Assembly: GCA_938015295.1 (NCBI GenBank)
Contig: CALLQB010000050.1
Coordinates: 1-64,000 of the forward strand
From: an uncultured Acidimicrobiales bacterium
GTDB taxonomy: Bacteria; Actinomycetota; Acidimicrobiia; Acidimicrobiales; SHLQ01
DNA: 64,000 nucleotides
Direction: 5' to 3'
In this document: positions 1 to 9,888 of the stretch, in pieces
How the letters are laid out: each line of letters begins with the position of its first letter
Position numbering within the stretch: the stretch's first letter is position 1
Notes under the pieces: model-generated
The model's input: only the letters and a program-made list of their open reading frames with translations
What the model was told of the DNA's origin: nothing
Databases searched by the model: none
Made by a program: the position numbers and the translations under genes

Positions 1-1334
1 AGGCCCATCTTCACCGACTGGTTCTGGTGGATCTCGTACAGCGGGTCGAGGTTGTGGCCGGTGTAGTTGAACAGCGGGAAGTACAAGATGCCGTGGCCGC
101 CGTTGCTGAGTAGCTGGTCGTACGCCAGCTCGATCGGGTCGACGCCGCTGGCCTTGGCCCGATTTGCTACTGACTCGCTTGCCAGAGGCTCATAGTCTGC
201 CTCGCCAACAAATGGCCACATCTTGTCCCACGAGCGGAACACGAACTCTTGGAAGCGAGTAAGACCCTCGGGGGCTTCGTTGATGAGTGCTTGGCGAACC
301 TCGGGCGTGGCCACTCGGCGGAGGATCTCGTCGTCGGGAAGGTTGGCAAGGTCGCGGCGCCACGTTGGGCAGCCGAGGAACGGATGCACGGTGCCGAGCC
401 AGCTCTGCAGCACACCGATCGGGCGGCCGGTACTTTGTCCGGTAACCCGCAGGCCTTCGGCCCGCGCTTCGTCGAGCATGCCAAGGACGTCGCGCCACAG
501 ATCGGGTGCTGCGTCGGTCTGCACGAAGTTGAAGGTGAGCGGCTTGCCGGTGCGACGGGTGATCTCTTTAAACCAGGAGAACGAATCGGGAACATCGGTG
601 TGGTGAAACGCGCCCTGGAACACGCCGTGGCCAACCTCGGCCATGGCATCGGCAATACCCATGAGCTCATCGATGTCGGCGTGGGTGCCGGGCACCAGCT
701 CGCCGTGAATCGATTTGTGGAGCGGCGTACGCGACGTCGAGAACCCGAGCGCTCCGGCCCGCAGGCCTTCGCCGGTGAGGCGTGCCATCTCGGCAATGTC
801 GTCGACCGTGGCGTCTTCGTTGGCGGCGCCACGTTCGCCCATCACAAACGCTCGAAGCGCTCCGTGCGGAACCTGGGTGCCGATGTCGGCCACCCAGCTA
901 CGTCGACTCAGCGCGTCGAGGTATTCCGGGAAGGTCTCCCACTCCCACTCGATGCCTTCGTGCATGGCGGCGCCCGGAATGTCCTCGACACCTTCCATCA
1001 GCTCGATCAGCCAGTCGTGGCGATCGCTAGCGGCTGGCGCAAAGCCGACACCACAGTTGCCCATCACCACGGTGGTGACACCATGCCAACCCGATGGCGT
1101 GAGGTGCGGATCCCACGTGGCCTGCGCGTCGTAGTGGGTGTGCATGTCGACCCAGCCGGGGGTTACCAGCCGGCCGTCGGCATCGATTTCTTGGGTGCCA
1201 CGGCCCAATGTCGTGTCGTCGCCAGCCTCGACGACATCGGTGATGATGCCATCGGTGACCGCTACCGAAGCGTGCCGGCGTTCGTCGCCAGTGCCGTCGA
1301 CAACCAGACCGTTGCGGATTACGAGATCATGCAT
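1..1334 (-). CDS. N-acyl-D-amino-acid deacylase / D-aminoacylase-type amidohydrolase (3' end outside window)
   Basis: Metal-dependent amidohydrolase of the D-aminoacylase branch, expected to hydrolyse N-acyl-D-amino acids or related amides in the cytoplasm. The reverse-strand reading frame runs open from ATG 1334-1332 to the window edge (444 codons) and starts MHDLVIRNGLVVDGTG, the usual beta-sandwich opening. It is followed by the metal-binding HxH in VDMHTHYDAQ near residue 65 and GNCGVGFAPA near residue 95. These features are typical of amidohydrolase family 3. The missing C-terminus lies upstream of position 1. It is divergent from the SDR gene across 148 bp. Family assignment is firm; substrate is inferred. 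Confidence 0.85.
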   Translation of the reverse strand, partial: MHDLVIRNGLVVDGTGDERRHASVAVTDGIITDVVEAGDDTTLGRGTQEIDADGRLVTPGWVDMHTHYDAQATWDPHLTPSGWHGVTTVVMGNCGVGFAPAASDRHDWLIELMEGVEDIPGAAMHEGIEWEWETFPEYLDALSRRSWVADIGTQVPHGALRAFVMGERGAANEDATVDDIAEMARLTGEGLRAGALGFSTSRTPLHKSIHGELVPGTHADIDELMGIADAMAEVGHGVFQGAFHHTDVPDSFSWFKEITRRTGKPLTFNFVQTDAAPDLWRDVLGMLDEARAEGLRVTGQSTGRPIGVLQSWLGTVHPFLGCPTWRRDLANLPDDEILRRVATPEVRQALINEAPEGLTRFQEFVFRSWDKMWPFVGEADYEPLASESVANRAKASGVDPIELAYDQLLSNGGHGILYFPLFNYTGHNLDPLYEIHQNQSVKMG

Positions 1335-1482
1335 AAGAGGTTTCCCGAGAGTTTGGGTTTGTTGCGCCGATGTGCGCTGCAGGGATAGTCCACCGCAGCA
1401 ATCTTGCAGCAATACTGCAGCGATACTGGAAAGACTAGAGAGATTGTGTCTTCACGGTAGCGAAGTGACTACTGTCCATGCG

Positions 1483-2262
1483 ATGTCACCTTCGAATCCC
1501 GCTGATCAGTTTCGCCTCGATAGCCGTGTTTGTGTGGTCACCGGTGCAAGTTCGGGGCTGGGCGCCCGCTTCGCCCGAGTGCTGGTTGCCGCTGGCGCCA
1601 GCGTGGTCGTGGCCGCCCGACGCGCCGAACGGCTAGCCGACCTTGTCGCCGAGCTCGGCGAGGATGTCGCCCACGCCGTGGCGGTCGACGTGACCACGCC
1701 CGAGGGGCCGAAGATGCTCATCGATGCCGCCATCGAGCGCTTCGGGCGCATTGATGTGTTGGTGAACAATGCGGGATCCTCAAACGTCGCGCCGGCACTC
1801 GACTACACCGCCGAAGAGTTCCGTAGCGAGATCGAGCTGAACTTGATTGCCCCGTATGCTCTGAGTCGCCTCGCTGCGGCGGCGATGATCGCGTCGGGCG
1901 CTGGGGGAGTGGTCATCAACCTCGGCTCGATTCTGGGCCATGGCGGCGGAGGCAAGCTCAAGGTGCCGGGGTACGCGGCCAGCAAGGGTGGTGTGCACAA
2001 CTTGACCCGCGAACTGGCGTCGGAATGGGCGAGCAAAGGTGTGCGGGTAAACGCGATCGCACCCGCGTGGTTCCAGACCGAAATGAACGACGAAATGTTC
2101 GGCACCGACGGCGGCATGAAGTACATCACCGACAACACGCCAATGCGGCGACCCGGCAACGAAGGCGAGCTCGACGGAGCCTTGTTGTTTCTTGCCTCCG
2201 ACGCGAGCACGTACGTGACGGGCCATGTGCTCAACGTCGATGGTGGATGGACGGCGGTCTGA
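1483..2262 (+). CDS. SDR family NAD(P)-dependent oxidoreductase
   Basis: Classical short-chain dehydrogenase/reductase of 259 residues, a cytoplasmic NAD(P)-linked oxidoreductase of unknown substrate. The cofactor motif TGASSGLG is at residues 20-27 and NNAG at 96-99. The catalytic set is Asn120, Ser149, Tyr164 and Lys168 (YAASK). The start is ATG 1483 because it places the Rossmann fold about 15 residues from the N-terminus; an open frame extends much further upstream but runs antisense through the amidohydrolase. A GTG at 1474 is a possible alternative. The C-terminal VTGHVLNVDGGW is the normal SDR ending. Divergent from the amidohydrolase, so the two may share control. Confidence 0.92.
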   Translation: MSPSNPADQFRLDSRVCVVTGASSGLGARFARVLVAAGASVVVAARRAERLADLVAELGEDVAHAVAVDVTTPEGPKMLIDAAIERFGRIDVLVNNAGSSNVAPALDYTAEEFRSEIELNLIAPYALSRLAAAAMIASGAGGVVINLGSILGHGGGGKLKVPGYAASKGGVHNLTRELASEWASKGVRVNAIAPAWFQTEMNDEMFGTDGGMKYITDNTPMRRPGNEGELDGALLFLASDASTYVTGHVLNVDGGWTAV

Positions 2263-2277
2263 TCGCTGGCGGGCGAG

Positions 2278-3507
2278 CTAGCTGCCAGACGGCGCCCGTA
2301 GGCCCCTGAATGCCTCGACCCAGCCAATGCGTGTGCCTTTGCGAAGCAGGGTGAACTCGTAGAGCCGTTCGGCAAGACGGACCAACACCGCGACCGAGAG
2401 CACAAGCAGGCCAAGGGCTACTGCTATCTCGACCCCGCTGATTGCGTTTCGGGCTACCCGAACAGGCAGAAGCATCGGCGTGGTCAAGGGGATGAAGGTG
2501 AGCACCTTGGCGGCCAGGGAGTCGGCCGCGCCAAACGCTGCGGTCTGGCCCACGATGTAGCCGGCCATCAAAGGCAAGAAGACGGGAACCATCACCTGTG
2601 CAGCATCTTCTTGACGAGAGATGAGGGATCCGAGCAGTGCGTAGAGGGTGATGTAGCTGGCCATGCCGCCCAACAAGCTGATGGACAGCACGGCGACGAA
2701 CATCCACGGCGATCCGGGCAACTCTAGATCGGACAGGAGTAGCAATGCGCCGACCATGCCCCCGACGACGATCGCTATCTGGCATACGGCGAGAACCCCG
2801 ATACCGAGGATTTTCCCGGCGAGAAGGGTGCGCGGGCGTATCTGGCCAAGCAGCACCTCGACGACCCCTGAAGATTTCTCCTCGACGACGCTTTGCAGAG
2901 CCAGCTGCCCGAAGACCTGCGGGATAATGAATGCGGTCATCAGACCGAGCATTGCGAGCAGTGATGCGGTCTCGTCGAACTCGTCAGGTTCTTCGACGAA
3001 CCGGTCGGTCACCGTTGTTGGTGTGACGATGGCGCCGATCTGTTCGTCGGTAAGCCCGAGTTCTGCGCCACGGTCGAGGACGCCCTGTTGTCGAAGCGCG
3101 CTGGCGATGAGAAATCCGAGTTCGTCGTCGACCCGGTCTTTCCAGGCGAGTGTTGGACCCGGCTCAACGACCACGTCGACGTTGAGGCCTTCTGCCGACT
3201 CGCCGATGATCGCCGCGTCGACTTCTGCTGGCGAGGCGTCGCTCAAGTCGACGAAGGTGAAGTCGTAGCGTTGCTGGCCCATCGATACGAGCATCGCCGG
3301 TAGGTCGGCGCCGTCGTCGGTGGTCATGCCCGAACCCAAGCCGATCGACACCTCGTCGATGCCATCGTTTGATGGCCACAGCCGAACTGCAACAGGTGCG
3401 GCTACCGCGACCAGCAAAAGGAGAGCGGTAATGATGCGGAATGACTTGGTACGCGCTCGCACCACAACCTCGCGTTTGGCGACCTCGACAATCATGCGAT
3501 TGCTCAC
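2278..3507 (-). CDS. ABC-2 type transporter permease (NatB/YhaP-like)
   Basis: Membrane subunit of an ABC exporter, 409 residues. One N-terminal transmembrane helix (about residues 25-45) is followed by an extracytoplasmic domain of roughly 150 residues. Five or six membrane helices then follow from about residue 180, including GLMTAFIIPQVFGQLAL and a VVEEKSSGVVEVLL loop. This is the NatB-type ABC-2 layout. It starts with GTG 3507, which overlaps the TGA of the ATPase gene in a GTGA arrangement, indicating translational coupling. Partner: the ATPase at 3504-4406. Exported substrate unknown; Na+ or drug export is the usual guess for this family. Confidence 0.85.
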   Translation of the reverse strand: MSNRMIVEVAKREVVVRARTKSFRIITALLLLVAVAAPVAVRLWPSNDGIDEVSIGLGSGMTTDDGADLPAMLVSMGQQRYDFTFVDLSDASPAEVDAAIIGESAEGLNVDVVVEPGPTLAWKDRVDDELGFLIASALRQQGVLDRGAELGLTDEQIGAIVTPTTVTDRFVEEPDEFDETASLLAMLGLMTAFIIPQVFGQLALQSVVEEKSSGVVEVLLGQIRPRTLLAGKILGIGVLAVCQIAIVVGGMVGALLLLSDLELPGSPWMFVAVLSISLLGGMASYITLYALLGSLISRQEDAAQVMVPVFLPLMAGYIVGQTAAFGAADSLAAKVLTFIPLTTPMLLPVRVARNAISGVEIAVALGLLVLSVAVLVRLAERLYEFTLLRKGTRIGWVEAFRGLRAPSGS

Positions 3508-4406
3508 GAAGGGTCCTGTCCAACGATTTCGAGGAAGATGTCGTCGAGGCCTGGTGGCTCATAACGCACCGAAGCGATCTGTCCTACTTGGGCGGCTTCA
3601 GCGATTAGCGCTCCAGGGTCGGTGTCGGCGGCTACGTCATACGTAGTTGCGCCGCTGCGACTTGTTGTTGCCACCCCGGCGGCTGGTTGCCATGTGGGCG
3701 CTTCGCCAACCCATTCGATTTCGAGGATTCGGCGCGGAGAGTTGTTGCGCAACTCTGACACACGACCTGAGGCGCGAGTGGTGCCGCCTGCGATGATCGT
3801 GACGTTCTCGGTGAGGTCTTGCACAAGGTCGAGTTGATGGCTTGAAAAGACCACACTGACGCCGCTGGCTACCTGTTCTTTCATGACGTCGATCATGGTT
3901 GAGACGGCTACGGGGTCGAGCCCGGCAAAGGGTTCGTCGAGGAGAAGCAGGTTGGGTTCGTGTACCAGCGAGACAGCGAGCTGCACCCGCTGCTGATTGC
4001 CCACCGAGAGTTCTTGAATGAGGTCGTCGCGTCGATCCGACAGCCCAACCCGGTCGACCCATTCGTCGGCTCGGCGGTTGGCGGTGGCGCCATCTAGTCC
4101 TGCCAGGCGACCGAAGTAGCTGATCTGCTCATGCACCATCATGCGCTGATATAAGCCGCGCTCTTGTGGCATGTACCCAATATGGCGTCGGGCTTCTTCG
4201 CCAATCGGCCCGCCATTGCACTCGATGCGTCCGGCGTCGATTGACACAAGGCCAAGAATCGCCCGCATGGCGGTCGACTTTCCTGCACCGTTCGGGCCAA
4301 GAAACCCCACCATTTCGCCTTCGGGGACGCGTAAATCCAGGCCGTCAAGGGCCAGCACCTCGTCGTATCGTTTGTGGAGGTCCACCACCTCCAAGCGCAA
4401 CGCCAT
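3504..4406 (-). CDS. ABC transporter ATP-binding protein (NatA-like)
   Basis: ATPase subunit, 300 residues, that powers the adjacent ABC-2 permease. Walker A GPNGAGKST is near residue 40, Q-loop near YMPQERGLY, and the signature is LSVGNQQRVQLA, where Val-Gly replaces the commoner Gly-Gly. Walker B is LLLLDEPFAGLDP, and the H-loop histidine is in SSHQ. About 80 residues follow the nucleotide-binding domain, as in the NatA/DUF4162 subgroup. ATG 4406 is 33 bp from the stop of the upstream GntR gene on the same strand, so the three may form one transcript. Confidence 0.92.
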   Translation of the reverse strand: MALRLEVVDLHKRYDEVLALDGLDLRVPEGEMVGFLGPNGAGKSTAMRAILGLVSIDAGRIECNGGPIGEEARRHIGYMPQERGLYQRMMVHEQISYFGRLAGLDGATANRRADEWVDRVGLSDRRDDLIQELSVGNQQRVQLAVSLVHEPNLLLLDEPFAGLDPVAVSTMIDVMKEQVASGVSVVFSSHQLDLVQDLTENVTIIAGGTTRASGRVSELRNNSPRRILEIEWVGEAPTWQPAAGVATTSRSGATTYDVAADTDPGALIAEAAQVGQIASVRYEPPGLDDIFLEIVGQDPS

Positions 4407-4438
4407 GAGCGAACGGTAGTCGACCCGCCCCGAGGAAG

Positions 4439-5122
4439 TCAGCTGCTGAAGTGTTCGACCATGGTTGTGCGCGACACGTCGAGATGATCAGCAAGAACGG
4501 CTACGGCCCGGTCGACATCGCGTGCTGCGAATGCCGCAATGAGTTCGCTGTGATGCCCATGGTTTGATTGCAGCTCAGGACGCACCGAGCTGAGTTCTTG
4601 CATCATCAACTCTGTTTGATCGGCGAGGCCTTCCCACGACTGCAGGAGACGCCTGTGCTGCGCTGCTTCAACAATCGCCCGGTGAAAGGCCATGTCGGCT
4701 GCGCCCACCGCCGGCGCATCGTTGACCGCGAGCGAGACGTCCATTGCGTTGACCGCCTCGCTGAGGCGGTCGATCGTTGCGGTGGTTGCGACAGGAATCG
4801 CACGGGTCACCGCCAGCAGCTCGAGGGCGGTCCGCAGCGAATACACCTCGTCGACATCGGCAGCGGTGAGCTCGATGACGAAGGATCCCCGTCGATTCAC
4901 CGACCGCACCAGGCCCGTTCGTTCCAGTTCGGCAAGACCATCTCGCACCGGGCCGCGGCTGGTGCCAAAACGGCTGGCCAGTTCGGTCTCGACGAGGCGT
5001 GATCCGGGGGCGAACTCGCCGCCGAGTATGAGTGTGCGCAGACGCGATGCAACCGCGTCTCCCAATTCGATACGGTCGAGTGGCCTGTTGTCGGCAACGG
5101 AAGTTGGGTCAGCAGCGGCCAT
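4439..5122 (-). CDS. GntR family transcriptional regulator, FadR/FCD subfamily
   Basis: DNA-binding regulator of about 227 residues. The N-terminal winged helix-turn-helix includes ETELASRFGTSRGPVRDGL, and the FCD effector-binding domain follows from about residue 85. It is divergent from glcB and the glycolate oxidase genes, which suggests a GlcC- or LldR-like role sensing glycolate, lactate or a similar acid (inference from context). ATG 5122 is taken because a G-rich stretch precedes it; ATG 5140 would add MVTLRG. An inverted repeat at 5143-5156 in the shared intergenic region is a candidate operator. The ABC exporter genes lie downstream on the same strand. Confidence 0.88.
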   Translation of the reverse strand: MAAADPTSVADNRPLDRIELGDAVASRLRTLILGGEFAPGSRLVETELASRFGTSRGPVRDGLAELERTGLVRSVNRRGSFVIELTAADVDEVYSLRTALELLAVTRAIPVATTATIDRLSEAVNAMDVSLAVNDAPAVGAADMAFHRAIVEAAQHRRLLQSWEGLADQTELMMQELSSVRPELQSNHGHHSELIAAFAARDVDRAVAVLADHLDVSRTTMVEHFSS

Positions 5123-5142
5123 GCCCCGTAAGGTTACCATGT

Positions 5143-5156
5143 ACAGTGTTGACTGT
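5143..5156. promoter_or_regulatory. Candidate operator between gntR and glcB
   Basis: ACAGT-GTTG-ACTGT is a perfect 5-bp inverted repeat with a 4-bp spacer, in the 73-bp space between the divergent GntR gene and glcB. The position and symmetry suit a dimeric regulator, but it does not match the textbook FadR-type consensus closely. Binding by the adjacent GntR protein is an inference. Confidence 0.45.
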
Positions 5157-5195
5157 TAACAGGATCTTGCCTGAACCAGATCGAGGAGAAACCCA

Positions 5196-7385
5196 ATGAC
5201 GACGACGAGTAGCGGCGACACCAGCCCCGAGGGGCGCATCGACCGCGACGGTTTAGCGATCGCAACCCCGCTCTACGACTTTCTGGTAAATGAAGCCCTG
5301 CCCAGCTCGGGTGTCGATGGCGACACCTTTTTCGCCGGACTTTCCTCGCTGATCCACGATCTCGGACCGGTCAACCGCGACCTCCTTGAGGTGCGGGCCA
5401 CGATGCAATCGTCGATCGACGACTGGCACCGCGCTCGAAGTGGGCAGCCCCATGATGCTGCCGCATATCGCACATTCCTCGAAGAGCTCGGTTATCTCGT
5501 GCCCGAGGGGCCCGACTTCGCCGTCGATACCGAAAACGTCGACCCCGAGATCGCCACGATTCCGGGTCCGCAGTTGGTCGTGCCCGTTATGAATGCCCGC
5601 TACGCACTCAACGCTGCCAACGCCAGGTGGGGTTCGTTGTACGACGCGCTGTACGGCACCGACGCCATGGGCGACCTGCCACCCGGCGGACCTTTCGACA
5701 GCGCTCGGGGCGCCCGCGTCATCGCTTGGGCCCGAGGATTTCTCGACGACATCTTTCCGCTCGCCTCGGGCAGCCACGTCGACGCGACGGCCTATGCCGT
5801 CGCCGCGGGGCAGCTCGTCGTCTCGATGGGCGACCGCACCGAGGCACTTGCTGACACCGCCGCGTTTGCGGGGTACGTGGGCGAGCCATCCGCTCCAACC
5901 TCGATTCTGCTCACCAACAACGGCCTTAGCGCCGAAATCCTCATCGATCGTTCGCACAGCATCGGCAGCACCGACGCAGCCGGAGTAGCCGATGTGCTGC
6001 TCGAATCGGCCGTCACCGCCATCATGGACTGCGAAGATTCCGTCGCCGCCGTCGACGCCGAAGACAAAGTGGTCACCTATCGCAATTGGCTCGGGCTGAT
6101 GAGCGGCGACCTCGCCGAAGAGGTCAGCAAAGGCGGCTCGTCGTTCACCCGCACACTCAACCCCGACCGCACGTACACCGCCCCGGATGGTTCGTCGTTC
6201 GCGAAGGCCGGACGGGCCCTCATGCTTGTTCGTAACGTCGGGCATCTGATGACGAACCCTGCGGTGCTTGATCGCGACGGCAACGAAGCCCCCGAGGGAC
6301 TCCTCGATGCAATGATCACCGTCTTGTGTTCGACGCACGACCTGAACAAAAGCGACGGTAACCGCAACTCGCGTTTCGGCTCGGTGTATGTGGTGAAACC
6401 CAAGATGCACGGACCCGACGAAGTCGCGTTTACCAACGAGATCTTCAACCACGTCGAAGCAACTCTCGGCCTTGCGCCCAACACCGTAAAGATCGGTGTC
6501 ATGGATGAAGAACGTCGCACGACGCTGAACCTCAAAGAGTGCATTCGTGCCGCGAAGTCTCGAATCGCTTTCATCAACACCGGATTCCTCGACCGAACTG
6601 GCGACGAGATCCACACATCGATGCAGGCGGGCCCGTTTGTGCCGAAGAGCGAAATGAAGTCGCAAACCTGGATCAGCGCGTATGAAGACTGGAACGTCGA
6701 CACCGGATTAGCCACCGGCCTTCGTGGTCGCGCGCAGATTGGCAAAGGCATGTGGGCAGCCCCCGACCTGATGGGCAAGATGCTCGAGGAAAAGATCGGC
6801 CACCCGAAGTCGGGCGCAAACTGTGCGTGGGTGCCGTCGCCGACTGCGGCAACACTGCACGCAACCCACTATCACCACGTCGACGTGTTGGGCCGACAAG
6901 ACGAACTCGCCGCAGGCGGTGCACGGTCGACACTCGATCAGTTGCTCGTAATTCCGGTCGCCGAAAACACCGACTGGACCGACGAGCAGATCAAGGCCGA
7001 ACTCGACAACAACGCGCAGGGAATCCTTGGCTACGTGGTGCGATGGGTCGATCACGGCGTGGGCTGCTCGAAGGTTCCCGACATCAACGACGTTGGACTG
7101 ATGGAAGACCGCGCTACCTGTCGAATCTCAAGTCAGCACATGGCCAACTGGCTGCATCATGGCGTGGTCAGCAGCGACCAGGTGATGGAGACGATGAAGC
7201 GTATGGCCGCCATCGTCGACGGCCAGAACGCAGATGATGAGGCATACACGCCAATGGCGCCAGGCTTCGAAGGCGTAGCGTTTAAGGCAGCCTGCGATCT
7301 TGTGCTCAGCGGAGTCGAGCAGCCATCGGGTTACACCGAACCGATCCTGCATGCTCGTCGCCTTGAGCTGAAGGCGCAGGGATAA
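5196..7385 (+). CDS. glcB: Malate synthase G
   Basis: Condenses glyoxylate with acetyl-CoA to give malate; cytoplasmic and Mg-dependent. The product is 729 residues, the usual length of the G isoform. Signature stretches include [22 protein letters not shown] with the conserved arginine near residue 346, and [12 protein letters not shown] near 437 with Mg-binding acid. [18 protein letters not shown], near residue 640, contains the catalytic aspartate. A strong ribosome-binding site GAGGAG lies 8 bp before ATG 5196. It is the first gene of the run to GlcF and beyond, which supplies its glyoxylate. The inverted repeat upstream probably carries its control. Confidence 0.97.
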   Translation: MTTTSSGDTSPEGRIDRDGLAIATPLYDFLVNEALPSSGVDGDTFFAGLSSLIHDLGPVNRDLLEVRATMQSSIDDWHRARSGQPHDAAAYRTFLEELGYLVPEGPDFAVDTENVDPEIATIPGPQLVVPVMNARYALNAANARWGSLYDALYGTDAMGDLPPGGPFDSARGARVIAWARGFLDDIFPLASGSHVDATAYAVAAGQLVVSMGDRTEALADTAAFAGYVGEPSAPTSILLTNNGLSAEILIDRSHSIGSTDAAGVADVLLESAVTAIMDCEDSVAAVDAEDKVVTYRNWLGLMSGDLAEEVSKGGSSFTRTLNPDRTYTAPDGSSFAKAGRALMLVRNVGHLMTNPAVLDRDGNEAPEGLLDAMITVLCSTHDLNKSDGNRNSRFGSVYVVKPKMHGPDEVAFTNEIFNHVEATLGLAPNTVKIGVMDEERRTTLNLKECIRAAKSRIAFINTGFLDRTGDEIHTSMQAGPFVPKSEMKSQTWISAYEDWNVDTGLATGLRGRAQIGKGMWAAPDLMGKMLEEKIGHPKSGANCAWVPSPTAATLHATHYHHVDVLGRQDELAAGGARSTLDQLLVIPVAENTDWTDEQIKAELDNNAQGILGYVVRWVDHGVGCSKVPDINDVGLMEDRATCRISSQHMANWLHHGVVSSDQVMETMKRMAAIVDGQNADDEAYTPMAPGFEGVAFKAACDLVLSGVEQPSGYTEPILHARRLELKAQG

Positions 7386-7389
7386 CGCT

Positions 7390-8913
7390 GTGGCCCGCAG
7401 CGCGCTGAAGTCCTTGCAGTCGCTGAAGGATTTGGCAGGCCGAGCCTCCAGATCTGGCGGGCGACCAGCCGACGAAACAGCCAGCGACCCACTCATCGGC
7501 GAACTGCGCGCTGCTCTCTCGCCCGACCGAGTCCGGTCCGACGGTGCACAAAAGGCGCTCATGAAAAAGGACGCGTCGGTGTTCGAGGGCGGGGTTTCGG
7601 GCCCGCTTTGTTATCCGGAAAGCACCGCCGAAGTGCAGGCGATCATGAAGCTGGCCGAGAAGTACGACCGCGGCGTCGTGCCTCGGGGTGCTGGTACAGG
7701 GCTGGCTGGCGGAGCGATTCCGCTGGGCGCTCCGATTGTGATTGCGGCCACCAAGATGAACCACATTCTTGAGGTCGATCTCGATAACCGCATTGCCTGG
7801 GTCGAGCCCGGCGTGATCAACCTTGATCTTACGAAACACCTGGCACCGATGGGTTTCCATTTCGCCCCCGATCCTTCGAGTCAGCAGGTCTGCACGATCG
7901 GTGGCAATGTCGCAAACAACTCGGGTGGCCCGCACTGCTTGGCGTACGGGGTTACCAACGCCCACGTCGTCGCGCTTGAAGTTGTGTTGCCCTCCGGCGA
8001 GGTAACCGTGCTCGGCGGACTCGATGCCGAACCGCTCGGGTACGACCTGCGAGGAGCGTTCGTCGGCAGCGAAGGAACACTTGGGTTCACCACCAAAGTC
8101 GCGGTGACCATCACTCCAAATGCCCCCGACGTGCGAACGTTGTTGTTGTCGTTCGATACCGTCCGCGATGCGGCGAACACGGTGAGCGCCATCATCGCTG
8201 CGGGCATCGTGCCAGCAGCGCTCGAAGTAATGGATCAGCGCATTACCCAGGCGGTCGAGGCCTACGTGGGCGCTGGTTATCCGACCGACGCTGGCGCAGT
8301 GTTGCTGGCCGAGGTCGATGGCCTGGCCGACGGCATAAAGATCGACGCCGAACGCATTGGTGATATCGGGCGGCAGCATGGCGCGACCAATGTGCGCCAG
8401 GCCGAAACCGATCATGAGCGAGCGTTGCTTTGGAAGGGTCGCAAGACGGCGTTTGGGGCCATCGCTCAGATCGCACCCGACTACTACTTGCACGACACCG
8501 TGGTTCCGCGTTCGAAGCTGGCCGACGTGCTTGAGCAGATCTATGAGATCGCCGACCGCCACGATGTGCTCGTGATGAACGTGTTCCATGCCGGCGACGG
8601 CAACCTACATCCACTTCTGGTGTTCGACGGTCGAGAAGAAGGCAAGCTCGACGCGGTCCACGCCGCGGGCGCCGAAATTGTGACGGCGTCGGTTGCGGCG
8701 GGCGGTGTGTTGTCGGGCGAACACGGCATCGGGGTCGAGAAGCAGGCCTACATGGACCTGATGTTCACCGACGACGACATGGATCACCAAGCACGACTTC
8801 GCCGGGCGTTCGACCCGGTGTGTCGAGCCAACCCCGGCAAGGTGCTGCCAATGGGGCACAGCTGCGCCGATATTGCCGCACTTCGAAGTGTGCCCGCCGA
8901 CGTGTGGGGTTAG
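7390..8913 (+). CDS. glcD: Glycolate oxidase, FAD-binding subunit GlcD
   Basis: FAD-linked catalytic subunit of glycolate dehydrogenase, oxidising glycolate (or a close 2-hydroxy acid) to glyoxylate. The product is 507 residues. The FAD-binding PCMH domain contains PRGAGTGLAGGAIPLG and GNVANNSGGPHCLAYG. The C-terminal substrate/cap domain carries NVFHAGDGNLHPLL and SGEHGIGVEK, both diagnostic of the GlcD/D-lactate dehydrogenase family. It starts at GTG 7390, four bases after the glcB stop. The next two genes encode GlcE and GlcF, which makes glycolate a better substrate call than lactate. Confidence 0.95.
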   Translation: MARSALKSLQSLKDLAGRASRSGGRPADETASDPLIGELRAALSPDRVRSDGAQKALMKKDASVFEGGVSGPLCYPESTAEVQAIMKLAEKYDRGVVPRGAGTGLAGGAIPLGAPIVIAATKMNHILEVDLDNRIAWVEPGVINLDLTKHLAPMGFHFAPDPSSQQVCTIGGNVANNSGGPHCLAYGVTNAHVVALEVVLPSGEVTVLGGLDAEPLGYDLRGAFVGSEGTLGFTTKVAVTITPNAPDVRTLLLSFDTVRDAANTVSAIIAAGIVPAALEVMDQRITQAVEAYVGAGYPTDAGAVLLAEVDGLADGIKIDAERIGDIGRQHGATNVRQAETDHERALLWKGRKTAFGAIAQIAPDYYLHDTVVPRSKLADVLEQIYEIADRHDVLVMNVFHAGDGNLHPLLVFDGREEGKLDAVHAAGAEIVTASVAAGGVLSGEHGIGVEKQAYMDLMFTDDDMDHQARLRRAFDPVCRANPGKVLPMGHSCADIAALRSVPADVWG

Positions 8914-8922
8914 GGAGAAACA

Positions 8923-9885
8923 GTGGATGCAGCAAAGATGGATGCCCCAAAGCAGCCGCTGCTCGCGGTCGACGACCCGGTCTTGCACGCGTTTGCCGAA
9001 GAGGTTGGTGCCGAAGGGCCGGTAGCGATTGAGGGCAATCGCACCCGCTGGCACGTCGGTGGCGATCTCGCTGCCGATGCCCGGGTGATCAAGGCGCCTA
9101 CCGGCATGGTCGCGTACGCCCCCGAAGAGATGACCGCTCAGGTTCGTGTTGGTACGCCGGTAGCCGAGTTTCATGCGGCGTTGGCCGAGAAAGGACAACG
9201 TTCAGCCCTGCCAGAACGCGGCGGAACGGTGGGCGGTGCGATCGCTGTCGGGCAGAACGCACTGAGCATGTTGGGTCGCGGCCGGGTGCGGACCAGTGTG
9301 TTGCAGATCCGCTACATCTCGAGCGAGGGGCGCATCATCAGCGGTGGTGGTCCGACGGTAAAGAACGTGACGGGGTTCGACCTACCCCGTCTGATGGTCG
9401 GCTCGCTTGGCACGCTTGGCCTTCTCGCCGAGGCGGTCATCCGAACAAACCCAATCCCGGAGGTGTCGGTGTGGCTTCGCTCTGACGATGCCGATCCCTT
9501 TGGCATCGCCGCAACGGTCCTGAAACCATCCGCACTGTTGTGGGACGGAACGGCAACCTGGGTTGAACTCGAAGGTCACGGTATCGACGTTGCCGCCGAG
9601 ACAGCGGCGCTCGCAGCTTCGGGAACGTTTCGCGAGGCCGAGGGGCCGCCGGCGCTTCCGGCACAACGTTGGTCTCTCAAGCCATCGGAGCTTTTGAAGC
9701 TGACCGGTGCCGAGTTCGAAACCGGCGAGTTCGTCGCCTCGGTAGGAACCGGCACCGTTTGGGCGGCCAAACCACAGCCTCCGCGGCAGCTCAATCGGGC
9801 AGCCCAACTTCTCACCCACCGGATGAAGGCCGAGTTCGACCCGCCCGGTCGGCTCAACCCCGGACGAACCGTGGAGACCGCCTAA
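8923..9885 (+). CDS. glcE: Glycolate oxidase FAD-binding subunit GlcE
   Basis: Second flavoprotein subunit of glycolate dehydrogenase, 320 residues, a shortened PCMH-type protein as is normal for GlcE. The flavin-binding core includes PERGGTVGGAIAVGQN and GGPTVKNVTGFDLPRLMVGS, which resemble E. coli GlcE. Start GTG 8923 has GGGAGA six bases upstream; the later ATG 8938 is possible. It ends three bases before glcF. It forms the GlcDEF complex with its neighbours and passes electrons to the iron-sulfur subunit. Confidence 0.93.
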   Translation: MDAAKMDAPKQPLLAVDDPVLHAFAEEVGAEGPVAIEGNRTRWHVGGDLAADARVIKAPTGMVAYAPEEMTAQVRVGTPVAEFHAALAEKGQRSALPERGGTVGGAIAVGQNALSMLGRGRVRTSVLQIRYISSEGRIISGGGPTVKNVTGFDLPRLMVGSLGTLGLLAEAVIRTNPIPEVSVWLRSDDADPFGIAATVLKPSALLWDGTATWVELEGHGIDVAAETAALAASGTFREAEGPPALPAQRWSLKPSELLKLTGAEFETGEFVASVGTGTVWAAKPQPPRQLNRAAQLLTHRMKAEFDPPGRLNPGRTVETA

Positions 9886-9888
9886 ACG

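Noticed and set aside
249-1388. Long plus-strand open frame of 379 codons
   Set aside because: It is antisense to the amidohydrolase, whose reverse-strand protein has clear family motifs. The plus-strand product shows no recognisable domain.
5253-6665. Long minus-strand open frame of 470 codons inside glcB
   Set aside because: Shadow of malate synthase caused by high GC and codon bias; composition is rich in Arg, Gly and Val with no motif.
7306-8589. Long minus-strand open frame inside glcD
   Set aside because: Antisense shadow of a confidently identified gene, no family features.
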